A DNA stretch of 64,000 nt from Symbiotaphrina buchneri. Lineage: Eukaryota; Ascomycota; Symbiotaphrinales; Symbiotaphrinaceae. Below, piece by piece: positions 44,501 to 55,224 of this stretch. Location: assembly GCA_001599915.1 (NCBI GenBank), contig BCIG01000002.1, positions 310,001 through 374,000 on the forward strand, in the 5' to 3' direction. The notes beneath the pieces are model-generated. The model was not told the origin of the DNA. It ran no database searches and worked only from the letters and a program-made list of their open reading frames with translations. Every line of letters begins with the position of its first letter. Position 1 is the stretch's first letter. The translations under genes and the position numbers were made by a program.

Positions 44501-46350
44501 AAAAGCTCCTACATCGTGCGATGCAGCGAGTCCTTGGAGCACCAATGTAAGCACCTCCCCCCTTTAGATAGCTCTTTCCCTTTCCGCTAATTGCCCTAAC
44601 CACAGGTCATTCTTCGACACCACACCGCTCGGACGGATCATCAACCGGTTTTCCAAGGACGTAGACACCATGGACAGCTTTCTAACCGAGTACATGAGGC
44701 AGTTCCTCATAACAGTGGCAATTGTTTCTGGAATCTTCATTCTTATCATCGTATACTATCCTTGGGTAAGCATTCGGCTCTCTTTCCCGCCTCCGAAAAG
44801 CCCTCTTCGCCAAACGTGCTAATGCCCACAGTTTGCATGTGCCCTGGTCCCGCTGAGTATCCTCGTCTACTTCGCCGCCTCCTTCTACCGCGCCTCCGCC
44901 AGCGGCCTCAAGCGACACGAGGCCGTGCTGCGCTCCAGCGTCTTCTCGTGCTTCGGCGAAGCGCTCTCTGGCAACGCCGCCATCAAAGCATACGGCGTGC
45001 AGGGGCTATACCGGCGCAAGCTGGACGCGGCGCTCGACAACATGAACTCAGCATACTTCCTGACATTCCCATGCCAGACGTGGCTAAGCACGCGACTGGA
45101 CCTGATCGGCTGCGTGCTCGCGCTGGTGATCGGGCTTCTCGTGGTCTCGAACCGGCTGCACGTGAACCCCAGCACCGCCGCGCTGGTGCTCAGCTATATC
45201 CTGCAGGTCATCGGCCAGGTGCAGTTCATGGTGCGCCAGCTGGGCGATATGGAGGGCGCGATGAACTCGACGGAGCGAGTCCTGTATTATGGCAGCGACC
45301 AGATGCCGTCCGAAGAAGAGCGTGCTGTCGCTGTGAGGAGCCGTAGGGGCAAACAGCCCATGCCGCAGAAGCCAACCCAGGGCTGGCCGGCGTTTGGAGG
45401 AATTGTATTCCGTGATGTGCAGATGCGCTATCGCGAGGGCTTACCGCTGGTGCTCAAAGGGTTGGACCTGGATATCAAGCCGGGCGAGAGGGTGGGCATC
45501 GTGGGCCGGACTGGCGCGGGGAAATCTTCGATTACGTCGTGTCTGTTCCGGCTTGTGGAGCTGGATTCTGGCCGGATCGAAATCGACGGGGTCGATATAG
45601 CTGATCTTGACCTGAAGAGCTTGAGGCGTGCCATGACTATCATTCCACAAGGTAAGTTGAGCGCCAATGTCTCCATTGCATCTTCCAATAGCTCATCTCA
45701 CCTTCTCTCTTGCAGACCCGACACTCTTCCAGGGCACCATCCGGAGCAACCTCGACCCCTTTGGCGAGCACACAGATTTGGAGCTGTGGAGCGCGCTCCG
45801 AAAAGCCCACCTCGTACCTCCTGCCGGCGAGACGACCTCCAGCCTCACCGCAGACGAGAAGACTACCCCGACATCCACAACAGTGCCCGACGAAATCAGC
45901 ACTCCCCAGCGATCAACGAGCAACTCCATCATCGCACCCCCGTCCGACCCCCCAGACTCCTCCTTTCAACCCACCGGCCCAAAAATAACGCTCGACAGCC
46001 CCGTCGAAGAGCAAGGGCTCAACTTCTCTCTCGGGCAGCGGCAGCTGATGGCTCTAGCGCGGGCCCTCGTCTCTCAAACACGGATCCTCATCTGCGACGA
46101 AGCGACATCCTCGATCGACGAGGCGACGGACCGCAAGGTGCAGGAGACACTGCAGACGGCGTTCCCGGGCTGCACCGTGCTGTGCATCGCGCACCGCCTG
46201 CGCACGATTGTGAAATATGACCGCGTGCTGGTGATGGACCAGGGCAGGGTCGCGGAGTTTGATCCCCCGTTGAAGTTGTGGGAGAGGGAGGATAGTGTTT
46301 TTAGAGGGATTTGTGATAGGAGTAAGATTAGGAGAGAGGATTTTTTGTAA
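41594..46350 (+). CDS. MRP-type (ABCC) ABC transporter
   Basis: Model: join(41594..42763, 42870..44306, 44410..44546, 44606..44765, 44832..45651, 45716..46350), 1452 residues, full length for a YOR1-like ABCC protein. Layout TMD1-NBD1-TMD2-NBD2. NBD1 has GTVGSGKTS (Walker A), LSGGQKQR (signature), ADIVLLDD (Walker B, with aspartate in place of the catalytic glutamate) and LATHQ (H-loop). NBD2 has GRTGAGKSS, FSLGQRQL, RILICDEATSSID and CIAHRL. An acidic, Lys-rich insert follows TM segments in TMD1 and another acidic linker joins NBD1 to TMD2. An extra Ser/Thr/Pro-rich insert of about 60 residues (45840-45990) interrupts NBD2 before the signature. It is likely an exporter of cluster products or conjugates at the plasma or vacuolar membrane. 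Confidence 0.93.
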
Positions 46351-46587
46351 ATGCCGCATAGGGGGGTGGCAAGGCTGGGTTTGGGATGTTGGTGTTATGT
46401 TCTAGCATTCCTGGTATGATACACATATAGAAATACATTTATCGAAACTGAAGATGCTGTTGCTGATAGCATTCATGTTGCCGCGCATGATCCATCTACA
46501 AGATAGAGATTCAACAAATCACACTGATTCATCATGGGAGTGAGATATATACGCCGAACTCCGGCTCCAACACAGCTCCAACGCAGC

Positions 46588-48467
46588 TCACTCTTTTGGC
46601 CCATCCACAACCGGTTCCGGCACCGGCGGGAAATCCACCTTATCCAAATAATAACTAACATCCCCCTTCTCTTTATCCGCCACCGTCCACCCATCACCAA
46701 GCCACTCCATCAGATCCTGTCCCGGCACGCGCTGCCACTCAAAGTCTTCCCAGCGCGGGTGTTCCAGCGCCTTGCGGGCATGCAGACTACTCCCGGGCCA
46801 CAATCCGACAACCTTATGATCCCTCTCGCCCGCCTTATACCAACTCGTGCACTCCCCAACATGGACCGTGCGAGGGAAGTACGCAGCACAGTAGCGCTCC
46901 CAGCTCTTCAGCGCGCTCTCTTTCACCTCGAGGCTTTTGAGGTGCTCCCGCGCGAGCTTCTGCACGGCTTTCACGATGTACCCGATGAGCGACTCGAAGA
47001 TGATGAGGAGTGACCCGCCGCCGGTGGCGGAGTTCGGCCCGCCGATGATGAAGTAGTTGGGAAAGCCGGGGACGGAGTGCGACATGTACGCGCTGGCGCT
47101 GGCACCGTCCGCCCAGCGTGTGTTGAAGGTGGCCCCGTTCCGGCCGGTGATGGGGAAGCGCGGCATGTGTGAGGTGTCGAAGCCCGTGGCGCAGGCGATG
47201 GCGTCGACGCGCGTGCTGGTGCCGTCGGCGGTTATGATGGACTAGAGTAGAGCTTCGGTCAGTTGTGACACATAGCGGGAAAAGCAGCTGAGCCTGCTGC
47301 GATGCCCTGAGGGGAGGGAGGGGCCACGTACATCCTCCGTCACTCTAACGATAGGCGTCTTGACGAAATGCACATTATCCTGGACCAGCGCCTCGAGATA
47401 CCCCGGGCCGGGGGTAAGCCTTCGACAGCCCGGCAAGAACTTCGGCCTCAGCGCGTCGAAGATCTCCGGCTTGCGGGCGAGCTTGCGCCGCATATTCTCC
47501 TCCATACGTTGCATCCCCGAGACTTGCTCGGGCGTGCCGGGGAACAAGCACGGGTGGTCCATGTTGATCCACCGCTCCATCTCCTTGCGATACCGCCAGT
47601 AATGGGCCGGGTCGCGCGCGAACCGCGCGAGCTCCTCCGCCGAGTACGTGTAGTTCCCTGACTCGGTGTCGCCGGCGATGGCGGCCTGCGTGAACGCGCC
47701 CCCGAACGGCTCGCTGACCCAGGTGCGCCCGCGCACGTAGTTGTAGACGTTCGCGGCGCTGCGTTGGAGTTGAGGCAGGATCTGGATCGCGGATGAGCCG
47801 CATCCGATCAGCGCGACGTCCTGGCCTGCCCAGTCCCTGGATGGAAGCACCGGTGTCAGCGCGGATAGCAGTCGTATTTTCGGGGGCAGCACAGCACGTA
47901 CCAGTTCTCATCCCAGTTCGCCGAGTGCAGCAGCTTGCCCTTGAAGTCCTCCAAGCCCTCAATGTCCGGATACTTCCACTTATTCAAGATCCCGCTCGCA
48001 TTAACCAGGACCTCCGCGTGCTCCTCGCTCCTTCCCTCCCCGCTCCTCTCCGTCGTCACACACCACACGCCCCTCTCCTCATCCCATCTCGCACCCACCA
48101 CCTCCGTCCCAAACCTCACCTGCTCCTCAACACGAAACCGCCTCGCCACGGCACGCACATACTCCAGTATCTCGGCACCGGGGGCAAAGAACCGGCTCCA
48201 CTGCGTGTTCGGCGCAAACGTGTACTGGTACACATGGCTGGGGATGTCGCACGCTACACCCGGGTATCGGTTCTCGAACCATGTCCCGCCCACCCCGGCG
48301 TTCTTCTCGATGATGGTTAGTTGGGCGGAGGGAATGTATTGGCGTAGTCGGATGTACAGCCCGATCCCGCTGACGCCCGCGCCGATGATGAGGACCCGTA
48401 GAGGGCGCGGTGAGTCGATTGCGCGCTCTTGGAGGTGGAAGGTGGGAGAGGTGGGGAGAGAGCCCAT
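46588..48467 (-). CDS. Baeyer-Villiger-type flavin monooxygenase (BVMO 2)
   Basis: Model: complement(join(46588..47241, 47332..47836, 47902..48467)), 574 residues. G29-x-G31-x-x-G34 (LIIGAGVSGI) binds FAD; GGTWFENRYPGVACDIPSH follows; the BVMO fingerprint is FKGKLLHSANWD; the second Rossmann motif is ALIGCGSSAIQIL; and ACATGFDTSHMPRF is in place. Introns of 65 and 90 nt are canonical; joins restore DENWDWAGQD and VTEDSIITADG. It resembles BVMO 1 in layout but has only three exons and is clearly divergent, so the two are not a recent tandem copy. The 3' end converges on the ABC gene with 237 bp between stops. Confidence 0.92.
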
Positions 48468-49025
48468 TGTTGAGTGGTGCTGCTAGTAGCTGTATTCCTC
48501 GCAGAAAGGGGTGCGGAACGTGCTCTCCAATCTTGGACGGCAGCGGCGCAGATATTCACATGGGAAAGAAGCAGGCTTGCAATGCGTTTAGACGGAGGCA
48601 GGCTATCGGCCGATGCCACCGCCTCAAGATAATAAATGTCTCCCCGGGGGTCTAGCCACAGTAGCGCCTTGTCCCCGACTCCCGATTCCCCACGTTCCAC
48701 GAGTCTATCAGAGTCTATCAGAGATAAAGTTGGCGAAAAAGCTGCTGTTCATGCCCGATGCAGCATCGCCCCGCTCCTTGCTTATCAGTCAGGGAGAGGG
48801 ATTGGCAGGCGCGGCCGAGCGCCGATAAGCCGCAACATCCACCGACCCCTGAACCCCTGCCGCTCGCTATCGGGGCGGAGGCCGTCCGCCTGCACTGGGA
48901 CCGCAACCGCGGCAAGAGGACAGACGCAGACGCAAATGAAAAGCGGGAGGAGAAGGCGAGATGGGACGATATGTTTGATCATTCGAAGATGGGTTAGGAT
49001 TTCCTGTCTCGTTCGACTTCACTAC
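48468..49025. promoter_or_regulatory. BVMO 2 promoter region with GATA sites and a short tandem
   Basis: 558 bp. GATA-type sites are at 48628-48633, 48722-48727, 48782-48787 and 48823-48828. A tandem GAGTCTATCA x2 lies at about 48701-48720, immediately before one of the sites. No gene is seen. Confidence 0.5.
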
Positions 49026-51216
49026 CTAGAGTCTAGCAGTATCCGATGTTTCCTCAAGTATCTTCTGCGCACACTTCAGCCCAGTCAGATAGGCGTTAAT
49101 CTGCGTATGATTGCTGCTCCCCCAAAAAAAGATTCATCAGCCATCTTCCCCATCAAAAGCTCCCATACTCCCAAAGAAACATAAACATACCTCGTCAGCA
49201 CCGGACAAACACTAAGATCCGCGACCCTCAACCCCCCGACGCCACGGATCTTAAACGCCTTATCCACCACCGCCATCGCATCCCCGTCGCGTCCCATCTT
49301 ACACGTCCCCACCGCATGCAGTCCCTGCTTTACATTCTCCCTAACCCACCTTCTCAGAACCTCCTCATCCAGGCTCTCCAGATCCAGCTTCTCCACTCCT
49401 CCCATCTCATCCCATGGCCCAACCAACGTCCCCCTTAAAACGCCGCTGTAGCGCCGCGTCTGCGCCACGACCAGCAACATGCGCAGCGCCTCGACCGCCA
49501 TGCGCATATCGTATGCGTGCATCAGGTACTTCGGATCAATCCGTGGCGGCTGCTTCGGGTCCGCGCTGCCCAGCCGCACGCTGCCGCGCGAGAGGCAGTT
49601 CTGCAGCAGCACCTCGTGGGCGATGATGCTGGCAGAAGCGTCCAATGCCGGGCCGGCGTGGTACAGTGGCCCGGACATCAGCCAGTACTCGGCACCGGGC
49701 CGCGAGGGCGCGCGCAGGAACGATTGCGTGCTGGATGGCAGCGCGAGGAATTCGGCGGAGCGGAAGAGGCGCGGGAGACGTGGGCAGGCGATGGCGGAGG
49801 CCCCGCCGTACTGGATGAGTGGGCCGCTGAGAGAGGCGGTGTATTGTTCTTCGGCGGCGCGCTGCAGGGCGGGAGAGTGTAGGAGGTGGTTGTAGCTGGG
49901 GATTGATGGGTCTTGGTAGTACTCGCATGAGAAGATCAGATGGCTGTTAGCTAGTCAGCGACAAGTAGCAGTATCGGCGAGGCAGGGTGATGTTACTCTT
50001 GCAGCCCCTGACCTACACCTGGCACATGCGCGACGAGCGGTATATGATGCTCCTCCAGATGTGCTGCATCACCCACGCCAGACAGCATCAGCAGCTGCGG
50101 ACTGCCAAATGTGCCTGCCGTAAGCAGCACTTCCCTGCCAGCCTTGAATATACTCATTTTACTCGGGTCTTGCAGATCGTACACCTGCACCCCCGTTGCT
50201 GTGGTGCCCTCGAACAGGATCTTCGAACACATGACCCCCGTCACAACCTTCAATTTGCCCTCCGCTTCGTACTGCTTCCTAAGCTCCTCGGGGAGGAATG
50301 CGGCGGTGGCGTTGATCCGCACGCCTTTGGCGCAGTTGAGTTGCGCTACGGAGACGCCGATGGGGTTGCCCGAGTTGTGATCTGGGTTTAGGGGCATCCC
50401 GGCCTCGATGCACGCATTGATGAAGTCCAGTGATCCAGGCAGCGCTTCGCGGCCGGGGCCGACGCTGATTGGGCTGTGTGTCTCGTCAGCACTAAGACGG
50501 TATCAGGTCGTCTAGAGGGGAGGAGTGCAGACCCTTGGTAGCCATGGTCGCCCTTGTCGAAGGCTGTATACGGCCTCAACTCAGGAGCCACGTACTCCTC
50601 AAACGTCTCGAGCTGTTACCACTTCATCAGTCCAGCTCTCCCCCAACCCAGACGTCCACCAAGCTCCGCCGCACATAAAACCCGCTTACACCTACTCACC
50701 ATCTTCATATCCTCCCTAACCCTCTCCCACTCCCACCCCTCATCGCCCACGCGCCTCGCCCACTCATCCCAATCATTCGCCGGCCCTCGCACCCAACTCA
50801 TGAAATTCAACCTACTGCTCCCGCCCAGTCCACTCCCACGGTGTCCCTCCAGCACGCGCCCGCCCAGCGCCTCCTGCGGCTCCGTGCGATACGGCCAGTT
50901 GCTGTCTGTCTCCAACAAGTGCAGGAAGTGGCCTGGGATGTTATCTTCCGCAGAGACCGCGTTTGTCGGCCCGCGCTCGAGGAGAAGTACGGACCGCCCG
51001 TGCTGGAGGAGAGTGCTGGCCAGGACTGTGAGGTGGGGCGGTTAGTTGAGACTTTGGCCGGGGGGAGAGGGGAGAGGGGGAAGGGTAAGGACCGCATCCT
51101 GATGTCCCGCCTGTGAGCTGCGTTAGCGTGGCTGTTGTTGTGAGAAGGGGAGTGGAGGAGGGAGAGCGTGTCTTGCCTCCGACGATTATGTATTCGAACG
51201 CTGGTTCTTGAGCCAT
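49026..51216 (-). CDS. GMC oxidoreductase (FAD-dependent; choline dehydrogenase/aryl-alcohol oxidase-like)
   Basis: Model: complement(join(49026..49113, 49191..49943, 49997..50473, 50533..50612, 50700..51025, 51093..51110, 51177..51216)), 593 residues. The N-terminus reads YIIVGGGTSGC, the GMC Rossmann loop; then LLLERGP, HRGSGLGGSSRLNFM (GMC signature 1 region) and LTAGTFGSPQLLMLSGVG (signature 2). The catalytic HAVGTCKMG histidine and the distal SNHTQ pair are present. The first intron has a GC donor (GGAG|GCAAGA), and the second exon is only 18 nt but is needed for GGTSGC. There is no signal peptide, so it is probably intracellular, unlike secreted lignin-type members. In the cluster it would oxidise an alcohol or dehydrogenate an intermediate. 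It is divergent from the SDR at 52283. Confidence 0.9.
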
Positions 51217-52282
51217 GTGCGGCGCCGGAACGAACTTTCTCTGAGAACACGTAAATGTCCCCCGCGGATTTGAGAGTTTGCCTACAGTGAGCCGTGCCTT
51301 GCGCATCCAGTTGGTGATTACTTAGGGCTATAACACAGTATAGTCCTGGCTTGTTCCAAGAGGCGGGACTGCCGCCGCCGCCGACGGACGACCGCTGGAC
51401 CCGCCGCTTATCGAAGATTGCCGCAGTGCTGTCCCCCTCTCTCACTGCGCGGCATCCAGCGTCTTATGAATACGCCATACAAGTCCTACACCACCTGACT
51501 TCAGTGCGTCCATGAGCGTACACCACTCGATGGGCAATTATCTATGACAATCTGTATTGTTATTGGGGATAATCTGAAGATGTTTCTAGGCAATGCCGAC
51601 GAGGTGGAAATGCAATAGAGAGACAGCCCAAAACAAAAAGACACAATTTTGAACATAAGCACCGAAGCAAAAATGGCGCCCAAGAGCACCTCGCGGTGAC
51701 CAGTATGTTCGAGAGTGCCAGCCAGCACTGTTCTTCAACCTTTCTTTGCCAGACTCTCCTTGACCGCTTAAATGTCCTTGGAAGGTCCTTCCTCAGTGAA
51801 GAGCTCTTGAGCTCCGCTATCAGACATCGGTAACTTGCAGCCTTGCCCGCGGAGCACATCCTGATTGACAAGGGGTCTAGGGATACCGAAATCGAGGACG
51901 AGGGTTGTATGATAGAATCAGGAAGCACAACGCTGAATGTCCATTCTGTATCGCAACAAGGTCGACTGCATATATTTAGAAGTTTGATACACCATTCGTT
52001 CAGCGCATCTTGTTTGGCCAGCCCGGCTTCCGACATTCACAATCCTGGGTCCCTTTGCGGGGTCCATCAACGCTAAAGGTGGAGAACTTACCCCGCGGGG
52101 ATTTCGGGGAGATGCGAGTGCCCCACTCCACCTAGCTTGGCTGCCCTGCATTCCCTGCAGGGTGTTCTGCAACATCACCAGAGGTCCAGAGTCCAGCGTA
52201 GACTTGAATAAGCTCGCCATCCCTGCACTCCGTTCATCTCGCGCAAACGACCCGAGACCGCCACCGGATTCTTAGCTACAAC
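51217..52282. promoter_or_regulatory. Divergent region, GMC oxidoreductase / SDR
   Basis: About 1.07 kb holding the promoters of two cluster genes and repeat copy B (51653-51861). A GC-rich block (CCGCCGCCGCCGACGG, about 51371) and GATA-type sites at 51408-51413 and 51538-51543 lie on the GMC side. Confidence 0.5.
51653..51861 (-). repeat. Dispersed repeat family, copy B
   Basis: Inverted relative to copy A at 40441-40645. The two align along about 205 bp with scattered substitutions and small indels; homology fades beyond both ends. With copy A it brackets the ABC exporter, BVMO 2 and GMC genes. Confidence 0.7.
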
Positions 52283-53359
52283 ATGGCCAGCACGAAGCGC
52301 CCCGACCTCCACGGCGACGTCTACGACGCGATCGATCCCAAGAACTTCGTCGGCGCGTTCAAGGGCCAGCTTGTGGCTGTGACGGGATCTGGTCGAGGTG
52401 CGTATGCTGTTCACTCTTTGATGCCTCTCGCAATACTCTGGCTGTATCAGTCGTTGATTTGATATGCGGCTTTAGGAATCGGACGAGCGATAGCGCACTC
52501 CTTCGCGCGAGCGGGCGCCGACGTAGCCGCGCTGGACTTGAGCGCCGATAACCTGGCGGAGACGAAGGCGCTGTGCGAGAAAGAAGGCGTGCGCTGCGGG
52601 ACGTACGTTCTGGACGTGACGGATTTCCAGGCGGCGAAGAAGATTGTGGGGGAGATTGCAGAGAAGCAGGGCGAGATCCAGTACGTTTCCGAGAGACACA
52701 TGTCATGCGTTAGTGAAGAAGGAGAAGCGGACTGACGCCAGGAAAGTGTGCTGGTCAACTGCGCGGGCGGAAACCGCCGCCGACCCTTCCACATGGAGGA
52801 TTTCGAGCTGTGGTGGAAAGACGTCGAGATCAACGCCAAAGGGGTGCGCCGCGCCGACTCTCTCCTCTTCACCCATCCCTCGTCCCCTACGCAGCAGTAG
52901 CAGCAGTAGCCGTAGCTAACCCTCCCTCCCATCTCACAGGCCTTCGCCCTAACCTCCCTCGTCCTCCCATCAATGCGCGCCCGCGGCAGCGGGTGCATCA
53001 TCCAAATCGCCTCGCGGGCCGCCACCGTCACGACGGCGTTCACCTCCGCGTACTCAGCGGGCAAAGCCGCGCTCGTACGCGGGACATCCAGCATCCAGCT
53101 CGAACTAGACATGGACGGCATCGACGTACATACCTACTGTCTGCACCCCGGCGGCGTGCGGACGGCGCTGGCGCGGCCGATTGATGCGGATGTGGCGGCG
53201 CGGTATCCGGAATGCGCGGAGATGTATAGGGATTTGCAGCAGAGAATGACGGACTCGCCGTATTTGTGTGGGCAGACGTGTGTGTTTCTGGCGAGCGGCA
53301 GGGCGAAGGTGCTGAAGGGACGGTATTTTGATTGCGAGCAGGTATCAAGCAGGTTGTAG
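52283..53359 (+). CDS. Short-chain dehydrogenase/reductase with altered C-terminus
   Basis: Model: join(52283..52397, 52476..52680, 52747..52843, 52940..53359), 278 residues. TGSGRGIG cofactor loop, LDVTDF, VLVNCAGG, IASRAATV strand and YSAGK (Y-x-x-x-K) are all present. The intron 52681-52746 uses the AG in GGAAAG, which restores GEIHVLVNCAGG. The open frame ends at 53359 shortly after FDCEQ, but a frame offset by one base continues with IKQVVEGGEVVREEGLY to GGMILNELGKV (stop about 53469). That is a more typical SDR tail, so a one-base loss near 53343 has probably replaced the last 40 or so residues. Catalytic residues are untouched, so activity may survive. Confidence 0.8.
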
Positions 53360-53469
53360 AGGGCGGAGAGGTGGTGAGGGAGGAGGGGCTGTATGAGTTG
53401 AAAGTGGACTTTTTGGGCGGGTTGCCGAATGATGGAGGCATGATTTTGAATGAGCTGGGGAAGGTGTAG

Positions 53470-53901
53470 CTTGGTTCTTTGGTCGTGGATGTTATTGGTT
53501 TTATTCGCAAAATCGTCAGTGAAATGACCTGAGCCCGAGAAATATAACACAGGGGTTGGGTGTGCTGGATGTCCTGCCGGGCCGCACGCGGATGTAAGAT
53601 GTCATCTAATCAGATCGCAGCAAACAGTGAATTATGAATTATTGTAATGGAACGGAAATTTCACCAGCAGTATAAGCAAGGATAAGTTCATCTGAAATTG
53701 GCTGGAATTACCGCTCGCTGGAGGAGTTTCTGTCGGTTTCGAAGCAGCGGATGTACCACGCTACACGATAGAATCCGCGCGCCCCAGCCCCACGCCTAAG
53801 ACGCTTTCTAGAACCGTCTTCCAGGCTCCGTACCGTCATACCGACTTCAGGCATCGCACATCTCATAAATCAACCCACCCGACGAGATCACATATAACGC
53901 T
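53470..53901. other. Intergenic
   Basis: About 430 bp between the SDR tail and the next ORF; this is the right edge of the cluster as drawn. Nothing recognisable is seen. Confidence 0.4.
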
Positions 53902-54420
53902 ATGGTTCGAGCACTTGTACGAGCCTTACACATGCACACACCTACAGCAGCAGTCTTACAATTCGCACGCCGCAGCGCCCAAATCAGGAATCTCCCACTC
54001 GCACCCCCCTTAACAGCATCAACACCACCTCCAAGTACCCACCTTCTCGCCCACAAGAATCGCACATCACACATCATCACCAGAGCAATGTCCACCACCA
54101 CCTCCAGCAGCGAACACCTCGACCCCTCGAACCCAACGCACCCTTCTCTCTCCCACCCGCTCGGCCTACCAGCACCAGAAAGCACCGACGCCGAAACGAC
54201 GCAGCTGGACGTATCTGGCGAAGGCGGGGCGACGGTGAAGCTGGATAAGCTAGGCCCGATGGTCGTTAATACGGATGGCACCCTGAGCCGGATTGCGAAT
54301 TGGGAGAAGATGACGGAGATTGAGAGGGCGAATACGGTGAGGGTCCTGACGAAGAGGAATCGGGAAAGGTTGCAGGCTTTGAAAGGCGGAGAGGGACAGG
54401 GGCAGGAGAAGTCTGGGTGA
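53902..54420 (+). CDS. Small conserved fungal protein of unknown function
   Basis: 172 codons from ATG 53902; an internal ATG at 54088 would give 110 residues. The C-terminal third (LDKLGPMVVNTDGTLSRI then NWEKMTEIERANTVRV, followed by LTKRNRERLQAL) looks like a compact conserved helical module with strong amino-acid bias of a real gene, and I recall similar small proteins in other fungi without an assigned role. The longer start gives an Arg/Ala-rich, acid-poor leader that could act as a mitochondrial presequence; the shorter start would be cytosolic. No intron is needed. Confidence 0.65.
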   Translation: MVRALVRALHMHTPTAAVLQFARRSAQIRNLPLAPPLTASTPPPSTHLLAHKNRTSHIITRAMSTTTSSSEHLDPSNPTHPSLSHPLGLPAPESTDAETTQLDVSGEGGATVKLDKLGPMVVNTDGTLSRIANWEKMTEIERANTVRVLTKRNRERLQALKGGEGQGQEKSG

Positions 54421-55224
54421 AGCCTTTGACATTGAAGGAATCCTGAAACTGTCGAATGGATCCTTAACAAGCGTCTACGAAGTTACGTCAGAAGTGGAAG
54501 ATATGGCGTCGCGTCCATGCATGTGGGTAATGAAGCAACATGGGCGATTGGGACACATGATGCAAGTCTTGTAAGAGACTGGGATCGTGGGTTTTGCAAC
54601 AGACTCCTGTCATCGGCATATTCGTACATAGTCGCGAAATCAAGTCCTATTTATTGCGCTCAAACGCCAACAATCCTCGACCTCTTCCCCTGATCCCAGG
54701 AGGCGATCCCGGAATCTCGGCTGGAACGCGACCAAAGCCCAATAACACGAATTGAGACATGTGGAGAGCCGCCAAGAACGCTAGCGAAAGACATCCGAGC
54801 ATCATTGGCCCACATGAGCAACGCATTACCAGATTGGCACAAGGGTGTCTGCTATTTTCGGCTTTTTCAGGCTGACTGGGGCGTGTGCACTGCCCACTTT
54901 AACGCAGTCTTACCTGAACTAAGACTTGGTAAGCGGGCGGAATGAACCCAGCTCCCCCCTTCATCTCCACCCAAAAAAGCTTCTCATCTCATCAGCATCA
55001 TCGACACGCCTCAGATCGGACTCTCGTTATCCACCATTCCACAACGCCATCATCGGCCATTGTCACTCGTTCGCGGTCTCGTGCAACAGCAGCCAAGAAG
55101 GACGTCGACTCTACAGGGGTAAAGGTAGTGACACCTGGCTGCCGGTCGGCACGGTTGTCGCTTCACGCTGGGATTTCACGACTCTTTTCACGACATGATC
55201 CCCACGTCATAATCAACACCCACA
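54421..55224. other. Intergenic, GH76 promoter side
   Basis: About 800 bp without a supported gene. Overlapping short ORFs near 54930-55330 conflict with each other and with the GH76 start and are not supported. Confidence 0.4.
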
